The notes beneath the pieces are model-generated. The model was not told the DNA's origin. It saw only the letters and a list, made by a program, of their open reading frames with translations, and did not search any database. Source: Pachyseris speciosa (Eukaryota > Cnidaria > Anthozoa > Scleractinia > Pachyseridae). Taken from it: a stretch of DNA of 64,000 nt. The stretch is taken from the NCBI GenBank assembly GCA_016490735.1, contig JAEMWC010000038.1:412001-476000 (forward strand), in the 5' to 3' direction. Position 1 is the stretch's first letter. Each line of letters begins with the position of its first letter. The position numbers and the translations under genes are program-made. Positions 41,141 to 54,581 of the stretch are shown here, piece by piece.

Positions 41141-41699
41141 CAATTGTGTAAATAGTAAATTAGTTTACGTGAAGTAAAGAAATAGCAGCAGCTTCATGGC
41201 CCAGCAAGGCCATATCTCCAGTGGCCTGTGCTTCGTTTTGACAATCAGCTGGATAGATGACATTCAATCCCGTTTCTGTTTACGTCAATACCCTTCGAAA
41301 ATATGGGGAATTTCTGATTTGGCCCGGCATCACGTATTCCCACTGGATAACTCGCTATTTGCTTTTACAAAATCACATCGCATCACAATTCTCCTTTGTC
41401 CTTGTGATTATACAATTGATTTACGTAGGCTTGATTTTCACTGAATTAAATCAAGCGTGCATTTGCTGCCTAAATTTGACTCGTTACCTCATACAAACGT
41501 CAATTAAAAGTATTTTCCCGTCCTTCTCAATAATTGCTAATATCGGTCAAGAAAAAGAAAACTGCTCAAAACTTAGCTTTAAAAAGTTGCTCGCAAATAT
41601 TGCGAAATTTAAGAATTCTCTCAAGTTTTGACGGAACATGTGCAGAAAATGTCGTTCCTTTGATTCGTCTTGTCGAAAGATATGAGGGAACTTGAACAA

Positions 41700-42010
41700 A
41701 AATTTATTCTAAGGGCCTGATTACATGGCCGGAATTTCAGCCCGGTTAACCGGGTTGAGATTTTAGATCGGCTTGCAGAAAAATCTTGTTAAAAAGGCGT
41801 TTGAGATTACATGAAGAGAATTTTAGCCCGGTCTCATTCCCAGAGCCCGCACCCCCTTGACCAGGGGAATGCAGGGGTTGGGCGGGGGTATTGAGGTAGG
41901 ATCAGGGTGGGACGCCCAAACGCCCTGGATGAAATTTCAACCCGGGATGAGATTCGCGATGTAATGGCAACAAAATTTCAGCCCAGTAGGCTGGGCAAAA
42001 TTTCAAATTT
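41700..42010. repeat. MITE-like repeat (CCCGG-rich)
   Basis: Begins GGGCCTGATTACATGG, contains repeated TTTCAGCCCGG words and ends with the inverted TGTAATGGCAACAAAATTTC near 41980. The remainder of 41141-42590 shows no gene. Confidence 0.4.
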
Positions 42011-42590
42011 GCCCTGACTCTTCCTGTGTTAGCTTCTGTTCATCGTGACTCTACTTTCTCAGAGTCTAAAACCATGTAAGAAAACAAACTGTTACACCCT
42101 CTTTGTATTGTCTTATCGAAACATGACAGAGGCTTCAAGGTAATGTTGAAGGACAGACTTTTGCTGTGAGTCAAATGCATTGGTTAGAAGACTAAAAACC
42201 ATTTCTTGGTTATCCGTTACAATATTAGACAAGGACAGCATCGAATCATTCGCTTCTGACAAGGATCGCAATAGTCCCGTGATACGTTATTACGTGACAG
42301 GTTATTTGTTCGAAAAGTTGATAAATTAAACATCCAATAAATTCTCAAAAATGGTGGTTTTCTATCAAATTATTCAGTATTTCGTGCCTGATATGTGCTT
42401 TATTTGCGCAAAAGTTGCTAAAATAGGGAAACCTTGCTCGCGGTTGCTAAAACCGTAAAAAGTTGCTCGAAAAGCCAAAAGCTGCTCAAACTTAAGTCTG
42501 AGTTGCCGAGCACAGTCAGGACAGGCCTGCATATACCCGATAGCAATGTAATCTAATTAAGCTTGTTCTTGAACTTTCTAGAACATTCTA

Positions 42591-43042
42591 AAGTCAAACC
42601 TCTATAAAGCGGCTCTTTACTGAGCGGCCACCCTCTATTAAACGGACCATTACCAAATTCCCAAAAAGCGGTCCCCGTATTTACTGTAAAAGATTTCACC
42701 CCTATTAAGCGGACGCGGTCACCATTTAGAATTCCCAGTTGGCTATAGCTAATTTTATTGTCTTCCACCTCCATTAAGCGGTCACATAATCAATTACATG
42801 GGATATTTTGACACAACGATACGCATGATACACATGTAATATAGTTTACAACATAGACGATTGCTATTTTGTGTTACTGGTGTTGTTAACCGATACAATA
42901 TACTGTATACATTCTACAGTTTCGTTTTTACCACATTACATCAGCTTTCTGCATTTTATAAAACCTCTTTTAAGCGGTCAACCCCTATTAAGTGGTCAGT
43001 TGGCTCTTTCCCGAGGGTGACCGCTTAATAGAGGTTTGACTG
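42591..43042. mobile_element. Tigger/pogo-like MITE, 452 bp
   Basis: Ends AAGTCAAACCTCTAT and ATAGAGGTTTGACTG are inverted repeats flanked by TA on both sides (TA target duplication). Internal AAGCGG/CCGCTT words repeat. No transposase is encoded, so it is non-autonomous. Confidence 0.75.
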
Positions 43043-43919
43043 TACACAATAAACAGAGAACAACAAGCGAAACTGGCAGTCCACGATCACAACAAGTGTC
43101 TTCCCACAATCAATTACTGTGCTACGCAAAAGGTCCTGAAATCAACAAAATTTTTGACCCTTAAAACGGGGTGTGTTACTCAGCAGAACGTCAGATTTTC
43201 CACACAAAAAAAAGAGACAGCAATAACAACAGCAACTATGGGATATTTTAACATTCGTTATGTATATAAATTCGGGATCATTTGCGGTCCCAGGATCATT
43301 TGAGGACCCACACAGTTTGGCATTTAAGCCAAAATCTTGCGGGAACAAATAATTAAATTTAAAGACAGTAGAGACAGATTAAAGCTATTCCGATAAATGA
43401 AAACGAGGAGCCCGTGGCCCTCTCTGTCGTCGCCCCAGCTCTTTTCTCCTCGTTAGCGCGGGTTAGTTGAGACCTGGAAACGACTTAGTCAGCGGTGTCT
43501 AGTAAGGGTTTAGTCTTGTCTTGTATGTGTGACACTTTGTTGATCGAGTGATCGTTTCAAGAAACTTTGCTTTCCATTGTGGACTGGCTTCACTCACTGG
43601 CAAGATGAACAAAAAATAAACGAGGTAAGCTACATTAATTTTAGCCTTTGCACGTTCGGGTAGTGACGAATGCGGTAAGATTCAAAGTAAGTTTCAATAG
43701 TACCCTAGCTGTCAATCAGAATACTCTTTGTACAGCTGTGCACAAACTTTTAGTACTCAGTCTTGTGTTTTTGTCTTTAGAAGGTTAAAGTTGTTGGGTT
43801 TCCACTTTGAATTAAGCTCATATTAAATTATGCTTCGGAATGTCATCAGTTGTCTTCATGCATGTACTGTACCTTTCAAATATTCCAAGAGTACACAAGC
43901 CAAGCGTGGATAAATAAAG

Positions 43920-43920
<1 letters not shown>

Positions 43921-43960
<40 letters not shown>
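43921..43960. repeat. (GATT)n microsatellite
   Basis: Ten uninterrupted TTGA units. Confidence 0.95.
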
Positions 43961-43961
<1 letters not shown>

Positions 43962-44107
43962 GCCAAATACTCTAATGTAAGCTTACATGTGTTAATTTTT
44001 TTGTGGTTTGGAAAATATTCAAACAAGCACAAAGGGGAGCATTGATGAAAATTAACCACACTTGCCTCATTTCTGAAAATCATTTGTGACATCAACTGTC
44101 GAAGCAC

Positions 44108-44949
44108 AGGTGACCCGAAAACACTAACCGCTGGTCCATGGCATGGACTATGTTACAGACTGGTCCACAGACTACCCCTACTGACCCCCCTCAGAAACAA
44201 CGGTAACAAAAAATGGTAACTAGAGATTTGATTTACTTAGTTTGTCTGGATAAGCCACTTGTGTGGGTGAAATTTCGACTATTAAGTGCAAATATTGCTG
44301 CCTCCTTATCTTTGGCGACATATGGAGGACCAAAGTACTTCGAAATATCGCCAACTTGCTAATGGGGTTGAGAGCTGACATTAAGAGCACCACCGATAAC
44401 TTAGTTTTACTTGTATGCTGTCCTTTCTGTCCTTGTGTAAATATTTACCTCCATCATTTTGTTTGGCTCATTCCCCCAACACATGGGTTCATTATCTCAT
44501 CCCAGGCTTCACAAAATAGTGCTCCTTCGGCAAAGAAAGATGTGTTGATGTCCATTTCACTGTTATGAGTTTAGTTGCCAAATCTTTAAACAGGGTGACT
44601 TTGTTATGAATGATAGAAAAGGGAAAGTACTGCTAACGGAATAACTCACAAAATAATGAAAAGCAGCAACTTTTACATCACAACAAGACAATACAGCAGC
44701 AATATTTGCGCAGCGTACTAGTTGAAATTTCGCCCACATGAGTGGCCTATACAGACAAACAGTAAGTAAATCAAATCTCTACTTGTCACTTTTTGTTTCC
44801 ATTGTTTTTTTAGGGGGTCTGTGTGGGGGGTGGTGGGAGGGGGGGGGGGTGTCAGTAGAGGTAGTCTGTGGACCGGTCTGTAAAGTAGCCCATGGACCCG
44901 GGCAGTAGTGGGATCCATGGACCGGGGGTCAGTGTTTTCTAGTCACCCG
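44108..44949. mobile_element. MITE with long inverted repeats (about 180 bp)
   Basis: The outer arms (44108-44200 and 44850-44949) share GAAAACACT and GGTCCATGG blocks. The inner parts (44215-44275 and 44715-44790) pair through AGAGATTTGATTTACTTA and GAAATTTCG. The centre is unique. No coding signature. The stretch 44960-46900 is AT-rich, with an AAAC microsatellite at 46621-46652 and no gene seen. Confidence 0.65.
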
Positions 44950-46906
44950 CTGAAGGTAGCACTTATAGGTATGTAGTATGTGAATTCACCCATCTGAAAA
45001 ATTAATAATTATTCTGGTAACAGTGAAAAGTGTCTGAGTTGTGGTTTTACAGTAGATCATTACCTGGTTAATGATTACTTCTTGTCGCGGGTGCAAAACC
45101 AGTGACACAAATAAACATAATACAGCCTGCGGTAATTATGCATATATGGCTGACTCATGGCACTGCTATTACACGATTGTATAGTTAATAAAATGCTAGA
45201 GTAACTCCATACATAGAGTTGTACAAATACACCGTTAGGAATGTTTGTATTCTACCAACTCAAAATTTTACACTGGGAAACTGAAATTGGCTTTGATATG
45301 CCTTGAAAATTTCAGGAAGTTCTTGAGTATTTCTTGAGTATGAGGCACTTGCTTTACTGCGTGCCTTTATGTTCACCTTTGAAAATGTATCCTCGTAAAA
45401 TAATGGAGAGCAAGCACATACAGTTTACATTAATAAGAAGGTTCATTTATGCTTAGTGTAGAAGATAAACAAAATACAGATCACAATCAAACAGAGTTAT
45501 TACCTCGTGATGAGCAATAAATTATTTTCAATGAATTTTAAACCAATGAAATATTTGATAAAGCTCCAAGCTTATTCTTCCTGTGCAATTATAGAATACA
45601 ATACCAAAGTGTTGGAAACAGTTATTTTGTACTAGTCTTATTTTAGGCTATCCGCAAAAAGCAAAAACTTAAGCTGATTTTGCCCATATTTTACATGTTA
45701 ATTAAAGTGGAACATTTTGGGGTAACAACACATTACTCCCAAAGTGGAGCTTTCATTTATATCTGAAAAAGTTTTTTTAGAATCTGGTACCCAGGTAGCA
45801 TTACACTCACACATAAATTGCACCTGTGTTTGAATGGACAGAATTAGCCAGCTAATAGACAAAATAAATAATTATTACAAAGAGGAACATTTCTGTTAAC
45901 TCCATTCAGAGTCTTACCATTGTACTTAAAAAATTAAATTCCAGTTGCCCTTTGGTAATATCTTTTTTATATATGTATTTGTCGCTTCTCAGTGATCAGC
46001 TGTGACTACTATTAATAAAAAAGCAAATTTGGATCTTGAGGCATGGCCCTTCCAAAAATTGATTTTCTTGGACTATTATCTGCAGTCATGTTTAGGGCAA
46101 ACAAATATTACCGGTAATTTTATGTCCCAACAAACTTGGTCAGCCATTACTCAAGACATGCCATTGAGTCCATTGGTCTGACTAATGTATACACATAGGT
46201 TTCAGTGTTTTACTCATTCTAAGCAGTTTGATTTATAATGAAAGTTTCACAGAATAGTTTGGGCTAATGACAATGTAATTACTTCATGTTGGTTATCATG
46301 CGTGCATAAAAATTTCTTGTATCCAATGATACAGCAAGCAATGTTTCAATATAAAGGAGCAATTCTCTAAGAAAAATTCATTGTTCATCAGGCTGATGTT
46401 TGAAGCATGTAAGACTACATTTAACACTAATTATTGGTTGATGCTTTAGTTTGCATACAGTACAAGATGATGTATATCAAGTTGTCATGGACATACACTG
46501 TAGAAAGTTTGGATAGCATGAGGGAAGCACAAGACTTAGGCGAGAGCAACTCTTCCTCTTTGAGAGCTCTCCAAACTTTTCAAGTGCCATCTCAGTATTA
46601 CTCAATAATTTATGCACATCAAAAAAAAAAACAAACAAACAAACAAACAAAAAACACTGCCTTTTAGAAGTTACATTGCCTAAAATATGTGTGGCAAAAC
46701 CCGGGCAAACTATAAACAGCAACCTGTCATTTTTTCTACTTGTCTAACAATAATAATTGTTAACAATAAAAAATGCTAAAGAATATTTAAGACTTTCAAC
46801 CAAAAATATTTACAGTACCTTGGAAAGGTACTATGGACCAGTTAATTGCTGTTCTTGTTAAACCTCTAATGTCACACTGCAGTAAACATAGGTCAATCAT
46901 CTTTAT

Positions 46907-49017
46907 AGCCTGCATAACAGGTGCTTATTTAGTCAAATGCCAACTGGGAGAGATGGAGCACGAAGCGTGACATGTGAGTGCGGAGTGCAAGACGAGGGGA
47001 AGAGGAAAATAAGTGCCTGTCACCAGTCTATTGTTCATGCTCTTCCAACTGATCGTCCGGTGATCGGAAAACGCTGATTGGTCAATTCGTACCACGTGAT
47101 ACTAATGTGAGAAAATACACCACAAATAACAAACATCTCGTGTGGAGACTGTGAGTTTTCAACAAAGCTATCAAGCTCATGCTTGATTTCTTCCCTCACA
47201 TTGAAAATCTCAAGAATTAACAGAATTTAGATGTATTGCGTCGTTGCTAGAAGGGAGAGATGTGTTGGGTTTGTTCCCTACTGGGTTTGGTAAGTTTGAT
47301 TTACCAGCCTTACCCAAAAGTCTTTGAGCTACTGAAGTGCAAGGCAGGCCATGCCATATCCTCGTTGGCAATAACTACAGTATAGAGCAAGTCCAAGAGT
47401 TGAATGAAATATCTTGTGCCTTAACAACCACCATGCTGAAGAACCACTGTTTCTATAAGTTAAATAGGCTGACAACTTCACTCTCGTTGAAAGACGGGAG
47501 GCAGTGCTGAGCGCCATTTTGTTTTACTCCACAGCATTCTTTATGGCATCTTGTAAAGCAGAGTAAAAGAAAAGCAGAGTTTCTGAAATCAGCAATTAGT
47601 GCTGTTGTTCAGCGAATTCTTTGAATTAACCAACTTTTCACACTCCATTGAAATTTTTTACCTTTAATTTAAAACGTCCCTCAAATGCAAGTGCTTTGGT
47701 TTCAGTTGAATTCATGATCGTTTAAACAACAGACTCTTGTAATTGCTTCTGCTGCTTGTAGAACTATCCATGCCTGAAAGTGCCTATAACACGAATATTT
47801 TTTCGCTCGTTTGCAATATTATTGTTGAACATGTATGAAAAATGTCTTAAACTGCTTGAATCTTTGTAAAAGCCATTTTTGCACATTTAAATTACGCGCT
47901 ATTTAGCCTCCAAAGTCTCTTGGAAACTGGGATCTAACTTACCATTCACACATCCAGTGTGATGTCAGACAGGGTGCCACGAAAATGTCCTGCTGCCACT
48001 CGGTTCAGATTTTTGGTTGAATGAAAATATTGAGCAACACAAATTATTCAGCAACGTCAGACTATTAGTGCAACTCATCATATTGGACTCTCTTTTTCTC
48101 TTTGTCTGCCCTGCATGTTGACTTTGGATGGAGATCCACGGTGTTACGTCACAGACATGTGTCACATGATGCTTTGGCTGCGCGATGCATGAGACACTTC
48201 CAAGGCAAAACACATTCTACACATTCAAGTCGTTTTTTTATACATGTTGAACTATTAAATTGGGGGGAAAATTTTCATGTCACATGCACTTGAAGTAGCT
48301 GGCTTATTCTGCCTGCCTGCAATGCTTACAAAAATCGCTTATTCTGCTCAAAATTCTGCTTGGACAACTAAATGCACAAGAAATCTGATAAGTTTTCCTG
48401 CGAATGATTGAAAGATTTTTTTCATTGGTCAATTCAAAACTAACTATTAGTCAAATTTGTGGGTGTTTTGGGGGGCGGAAGAGCAGGAAAAATAGACTGG
48501 CGACAGGTGCTTATCCCAGGTTAGGAGGACACGAGCACTCCCCATAATGGCTTATATGGGGAGGCTCCGCCTGAAAGGGTTACATGTACCTTTTTCATGC
48601 TTCAGGGATATGAAAGAGTAGGCTGGGATAAATTTTCACAAGTCGAAGTATATGAAAGGGTAGGGAAATCTGTCATTTAGGTACATGTATTTAAAAGGGC
48701 TTCATTAAAATATTTTGAACACACATACTTTACGACTGTACTGTTCCAACTTGGAAAATATACAAAATGGGTACCATTTCTTAATGGAAGGTATACAAAA
48801 GAGGTACCTTTTCTGTCAAAAATGACATATAAAAGGGTAAGCTAGGGGTCTGACCTCAGGGCAGAGACTCCCCGTATTAATTTTAGTACCCCCCTCCCCC
48901 CGGGGGCGCTTATTTTTCTCTTTTTCTCGTCTCACGCTCCACACTTGGTGTTGCGCTTCGCGCTCCATCTCTCCCACTTGCAGGCGCTCAGCTAAATAAG
49001 TGCCTGTTATACAGGCT
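46907..49017. mobile_element. 2.1-kb TIR element with 11-bp target duplication
   Basis: Left end AGCCTGCATAACAGGTGCTT and right end, inverted, AGCCTGTATAACAGGCACTT. The flanks ATCATCTTTAT (46896-46906) and ATCATCTCTAT (49018-49028) are an 11-bp duplication with one mismatch, as in Mutator-like elements (9-11 bp). A second internal inverted pair (about 47008-47032 and 48492-48516) suggests nesting or long TIRs. No transposase domain is readable. Confidence 0.6.
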
Positions 49018-49988
49018 ATCATCTCTATCGACCAGTGCATGCATGTGCTTAAATTTAATTCAAGACATTCTTAATACCAAAATTTTGGTACTGGTTTCTT
49101 TTTTATCACACTAGGCTGCTTGAAATCTTATTAACACTAAGTTAAATTAAGTTAAGTGCTGCTTGAACAAGGAAAAAAAATTATCTTGCAAACATTTGCT
49201 CATACCATCAGTATGCTCAACAAGATCATAATAGATGATGCATGCTGAAATCCACTGAATTTGATCGCATGGCTAAAATTGCTGCTGTACTAGCTTAGTG
49301 CAGCTATCATTATTCAAGAACAATCAGAGAACCAAAAGGAGTCAAACAGCATGAGTGCCATCTGCACTTAATTTACTGACAAGCACGACTGGGTTGAACT
49401 CCAGTCATTATTGTATGCCATGACTGGCTCTACCATGAACCATTTTTGTTTTAAGGTTCCTTCATTTTGCATGCTAACAGTTTCCAGTCTTTGAGAAGCT
49501 AAACAAGGTGCTTTTCCTATTGCACTGTAAGCTACGAGTTAATCAGGCATTAAAGTCAAGGATTGGTCTACGGAGCTGACCCACCATAAGGTTCCAAGGT
49601 ACCCTGAATTTAGGCTAAGCACCTTTCAAAGTGTGTTTCTATGGTAAAATTATTTCAAAATAATTATACCGGTACACACTTGCAAGGGTCACTTTTCTTC
49701 TCAGGCAAATCCGTTTGATTAATTGTCATTTTCCACCTCTAATTGAACAGTAGCTGGCTCCATTTTAGCTTAAATGAACATGAGAGAAACACTAAACTAA
49801 TACTGAATAATAAATTGGCCTGACATGAACATGCAATTGGTAATAAAATTAGGTCATGTATTTAGCTGAAACCACTTTGAACAGAAATACTTATTAACTG
49901 AATTCACTGTTTTCCTGCACTGTATATAATGGAGGAGACAAGTGAAAGTGAAACAAAAATAATTTATACAATCATGTATATGCATTAC

Positions 49989-50384
49989 AATTGAAGGGCT
50001 CGGAGCATAACCATCCTATGTCGAATTTTGAGTCGTTTTTCGATTTTGCTTGGATTTGTCTGAATTTCTGCATGTGAACTGCAATTCGATGGAAACACAT
50101 TGTATGGTATTTTTTTGACTGATTCATCCAGAATCCAGAAATGCATTTTTTCTTACGTACACCAAGAAACCAACCTTCCATGGGAGTGGTTTGCAAGTTG
50201 CATTACATCTTCTTAGTAAGAAAAAATGCATTTCTGGATTCTGGATGAATCAGTCAAAAAAATACCATACAATGTGTTTCCATCGAATTGTAGTTCACAT
50301 GCAGAAATTCAGACAAATCCAAGCAAAATCGAAAAACAACCCAAAATTCGACATAGGATGGTTATGCACCGAGGCCTTCAATTG
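49989..50384. mobile_element. Foldback hairpin, about 169-bp arms
   Basis: Arms 49989-50157 and 50215-50384 are nearly perfect reverse complements around a 57-nt loop. Because of the symmetry both arms translate to the same peptide in opposite frames, which is not a gene. The stretch 49022-49988 has no gene seen. Confidence 0.85.
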
Positions 50385-51489
50385 AAGTGAAGCTCATTTG
50401 TATGCGTACCGTATTAATATTCATACGTGAATTATGTGAACATTTGTGAGGAGTACAACTAAAACTGGAGGTGAAATGATTGACGGGTAGAAAGGATTGT
50501 TTGATAGTGTGACGTAGACTATAAATTTGGCGGTTAAAACATCGATTAAGCTCATCGCATACGAAACTTACGTGAGTGCTGGAGCTGCCGCGGATCGCTA
50601 CGTATTAACTGCATTATCGGTTTGCCTTCCCGCTTGGTGATCGAAAGACGTCATGAAAAGTCTGGAGATCCGCAAGTTCTTAACGCTTCTGAAAGAATCC
50701 AGTTAGCGTTTTCTCTGTGCTTACCAAATCACGATGAGATATTAGCGTTTTGGGGTACAGAGTAGAAGCCAGGCGGAAAAAGTCTGAAAACAACTCTCGC
50801 CTCAAAAGCGGCGCGTCGTTGCTAGTCTTGTTCCATTTCTGAAAGGTTGCGGTGCTAAAAGCTGGGAAAGCGAGAGTGGTTTTTGGAGTTAAGGGCGAAA
50901 AGTGTATGTTTGAAGAGTTGTTGTTCTTCGCACTTGGAGCAGACAATGATCCCAGAATTCATTGCGGTCAAACAGGGCGCTGTCTGAAGTCAAAACCTCT
51001 CGCGGGGGGACGGTGGGTTGGGGCAGATTATTACTTGTTTTCAGTAAAAACTCTACCTTATAAAATAACTTTGAAAACTGTCTAGCTGCTGCACCGAGGT
51101 TTCCATTGTTCATTAATTTTGAAGAGCGCATTTTTTGAAACCAATCGTGACATGAAATCGCAGCTTGCTTTTACTGTTAGCCGTGGAATAGTTAGTCGAA
51201 CTTCGGAAACGCTACCGAAAATTCATTCGGCTCGAAGTGAAGTCTGCCCGTTTTCGATGAGTATCTTGAACACAATCCATGGAAAAGAGTTGCATTGGCG
51301 CGCACGGCAAACATTCAAAGCAATATTAAGCGGTACTCCTCGCGATTCGTCTGTGTGAATCAGATGTACGTAAACAACGGATTATAACGTGAACGATCGC
51401 CGCAGTTAGGAACACAACTTAAGCAGTAGTGAAACCAAAAAAAAAACAAACAAACAAAAACAAAACAAAACAAAACGAAAAAAAAAAAA

Positions 51490-51560
51490 ACCGCTTGTAC
51501 GGGATTCGAACCAACAACCTCTGCGAAACCGGTGAATTGCCGTAACATCCGCGCTTGTTA
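51490..51560 (-). repeat. tRNA-like unit / SINE relic
   Basis: The minus strand has a GGTTCGAATCC B box (near 51500) preceded by TTTCGCAGAGGTTG and GTTACGGCAATTCACCGG. It adjoins an A/C-rich AAAC tract at 51438-51492. Not a convincing full tRNA cloverleaf. The stretch 50390-51490 has no gene that I can support. Confidence 0.4.
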
Positions 51561-52404
51561 GTTCGTGATATATCCGTGACTGATGAACAAGTGAGAATGA
51601 ATATTTGGTAAACACGCTGCCGAATTTTAACACAGAAATCACTTTTGCGTTGATCGCCTCGGTTTTTTGCTTCTATGGAGGCTAATAAACTACAGCAAAA
51701 AGTATTCTCACGCGAGATAAACATTTGTGCGCGACTACAGTCATTGTGATGAGACAATCCATCACGCGTGATAAAGGGATTGAATTTCATGCAAATTTTT
51801 TTACGTTTTGGAGCCAAGTTAATTTCACAAAAGAGTTAAGTATTTCTGTCAAATTCTTTCACTGTCGTCATTTACGTTAATTTTAATAAGATTTTCATTC
51901 CATTGTTTTCCACTTGACGATGAAAATGAATCCATCAAAAACGTTTCAACTGACGAAACCACGCGCAAGTTTTAATTTACTACGCAACACAACGTTCTGA
52001 GTAAACGAAACATGACGGAAAACAGCGTACTCTTAGGACTCTTAATTTTTGCTCTAGGACATCTGATTAACTCAAATTTTTGCTGTAGGTCACCAATAGG
52101 ACTTGTCTTGGCAAAAAGTTTCTTCAAGTCAAAACAGCCGTCTTTAATATTTTGTGATTTTTCAGCCGTCGGCAAGCTTTTTGCGCACTGATTTAGAATC
52201 AACCGAGGTTTTTGTACGCTGGATTTAAGATGTACGCTGTATTTAAGACAAACAACCGACTTTAGCGCTGTGTTATATCGGCCAAAGCCTTTCCGAAAGA
52301 ACTTAGAGTCAACCAAGGCAACTAGGCGCTGTTTTCGACTCGGACGAACCCTTAAGTCAAGCTGATTCGGACTAAAACAACCGCGCTTTAACGCTGGCGT
52401 TGAC

Positions 52405-52500
52405 GTTAACATCAACACTAACCCTAACCATGTCCCTAACCCTATCCCTAACCCTATCCCTAGCCCTAGCCGACGCTCTAGCCCTAATGTTAAGTCCAAC
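52405..52500. repeat. Telomere-like CCCTAA-variant tract
   Basis: CCCTAACCCTATCCCTAACC-type units alternate with CCCTAG. It is the complement of TTAGGG with regular variants, located inside ordinary repeats, so it is interstitial and not a chromosome end. Confidence 0.7.
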
Positions 52501-52589
52501 CTAAACCCAACAATAACCCTGAATCTCTTCGGAGTGAGTGCTGTTTTCAGGTCGGACAAAATCTTTGCGCGCTGACCTGAGATTAACCA

Positions 52590-53027
52590 CAGGGGCATCC
52601 AACGAGCCAAACCAGCCAAAAGTTGTAGAAAGGCATTTTTAAGTACGTTATGGTGTTTGAAGTCTGTTTAAAGTGATGTTTTGGTTAGCTAGAAAACTTT
52701 GATCTGTTCGGATTCCCTAGCTGAAATGTTAATTGCCCGAAAATTTTAGGGAACAAAATCTTTCTTTGAGAAAATACTAGCTGAAATGAACTTTCTAGGG
52801 AACCTTTTTTTCTTTCCGAAAATGCTAGCTGACGTTTTTTACTGCCAAAAACAGCAATAACGACCTTTCCGAAAACCTCAGGGGTTAAGATTGCCACATT
52901 ACGAATCTTTTAGGCCACGTTTTACTTACGAAAATCCGAGTGCACTCTTTAATCGGCGCCGAAAGTTTTAGGCGAACTACCCTCCACCGAACAGATATCT
53001 ACCGAAACTTGTCGTTGGGTGCCCCTG
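52590..53027 (+). mobile_element. hAT-like MITE copy 1 (438 bp)
   Basis: Ends CAGGGGCATCCAACG and CGTTGGGTGCCCCTG are inverted. The target duplication TTAACCA flanks both sides (52583-52589 and 53028-53034). Internal words GGGAAAGAAA and TTTCAGCTAGGGAATCCG repeat in copy 2, which lies inverted at 57713-58159. Confidence 0.85.
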
Positions 53028-53313
53028 TTAACCAAGGCTGCTGTGTGCTGTTTTTTTTAAGTCAACCACGAATATTGTGCACTGTTTTCGTGCCAAGCGA
53101 GCTTGTCGAGTGTTATGATTAAGCAAAAAAGACACATTGCGCATTACGTCTAACTGAACAGAAACGTTCTGTGTTCTCTTAAATCGGTTACGAGCATTTG
53201 GCGCTTAGTCTTTCACGCAAAGAATACCCTTGGGCATTGTTAATTAGCATACTCCACCAGAGATAATATTAATATTAATTGTTTCGAATGACTAACATGG
53301 GTTGTTTCCCACC

Positions 53314-53414
53314 TAGCCTGCGAGCAAGCTCTCTCGGGGGGTGGGGGTGGAAGGAGGAAAAATGGAGAATTCCTTCCCCACCCCCTACCCCCGGGAGAGC
53401 TTGCTCGCAGGCTA
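53314..53414. mobile_element. Short foldback element, 101 bp
   Basis: TAGCCTGCGAGCAAGCTCTC (53314-53333) and its exact reverse complement (53395-53414) enclose a G-rich and C-rich inner pair around AGAATTCCT. A compact MITE-like hairpin. Confidence 0.8.
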
Positions 53415-54580
53415 TTTCCCAGCTGATATATTGTACATTACCCAGAGGAAGTAACAACTTACACTGTGGACAACTCGAGCTCCTACCTGTAACTCGTCAG
53501 TTTAGCCCAATAAGGGTCATTTTTGGTTTATTTAATAATCTTTAAATGAGCCTCACAGTTGGCTTTATTACTTAAATTAAATAGTGAGGATCAGTATACG
53601 GTACATGTATTAATTCTGTTACATGTGAAATATGACATTTACCAGTCATTAATTTTTGCTGGGTTAATTATCCTCAACTGCACAAATTTTTGAAATGACT
53701 GTAATGGAGATAAAACTAACTGAAGGTTTTGCTGATTTACAAAACAACAAAAAGCTGAAACAGTAAGGTAATTACAGTGTTACAAGTCATCATAGAGATA
53801 TTCTGCCAGGTACTGCTAAAACATTAGTTACTTTCATTGAGTTAAACTGACCTTCTCATTAGATTTCTGCAGTATTTGCCTTCCACTGCCAAAAGGTTAA
53901 GTTTCTGCTGCACTTTTATACATCATAGGGTTTTCTTTGTTTAGTGACCCAAATGGAATACATGTATTGTGATCTGCAAGTTGGACAAGTTCTAGTTTGT
54001 TCTTAGAGATAAAATATTGGGAACTGTTTTAAAATTAGGTCCTGGATTTTTCTTTGCAATAGACAAAAATATAATTACTTTCAGTTATAATTCTCTGTTC
54101 TGGAGACTCAACAGCATGCAGCAGCTGTTGAGAGGTTTAAGTAGATTATATAGAATAGTCTATAACATTTGTTAGTCATTTAATGATTACTGTAGTATCT
54201 TTAGGCTCTATATTTAACAATAGTGATTATCACTAGAATAATGCTATTCAAAAGTGAGAACAGGATACCAGTTTTTCAGTTCAGTTCTCAGTTCTTTATT
54301 TTTCTAATTAGTATTTTTTTACAAATTCGACATGCCCACAGGTAGCTGATGCTAGTCTAGGTGGGTCATGTTTTAACTAAAAAGAATAGGTAGGCAAGTT
54401 TACAGAAATCAGGAAGATAAATGTACAAGTGTATAAATTATAAAATTAAGTTTGTGAGTTAATCAGTACCATATGAAGAGAAAGCGCTATTTAATATCTT
54501 ATTTTTACAAAAATACTTAACAAATCTAAATCTGCAATACAATTAGGACGATACTTATTATTCCGAAAACGCAACAAAAT
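53415..54580. other. Host intron or intergenic sequence, no gene seen
   Basis: AT-rich non-repetitive sequence. The last 280 bp (54300-54580) are probably the 3' untranslated end of the LINE fragment that follows on the minus strand. Confidence 0.4.
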
Positions 54581-54581
54581 T

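Noticed and set aside
49972..50385. Two near-identical peptides in opposite directions
   Set aside because: Explained by the foldback arms; not a gene pair.
51360..51817. 132-codon minus-strand frame with a Phe-rich run
   Set aside because: The hydrophobic run is translated poly-A/AAAC sequence next to a tRNA-like relic; not a membrane protein.
52405..52500. Chromosome end
   Set aside because: The tract is short, carries variant units and is flanked on both sides by ordinary repeats.
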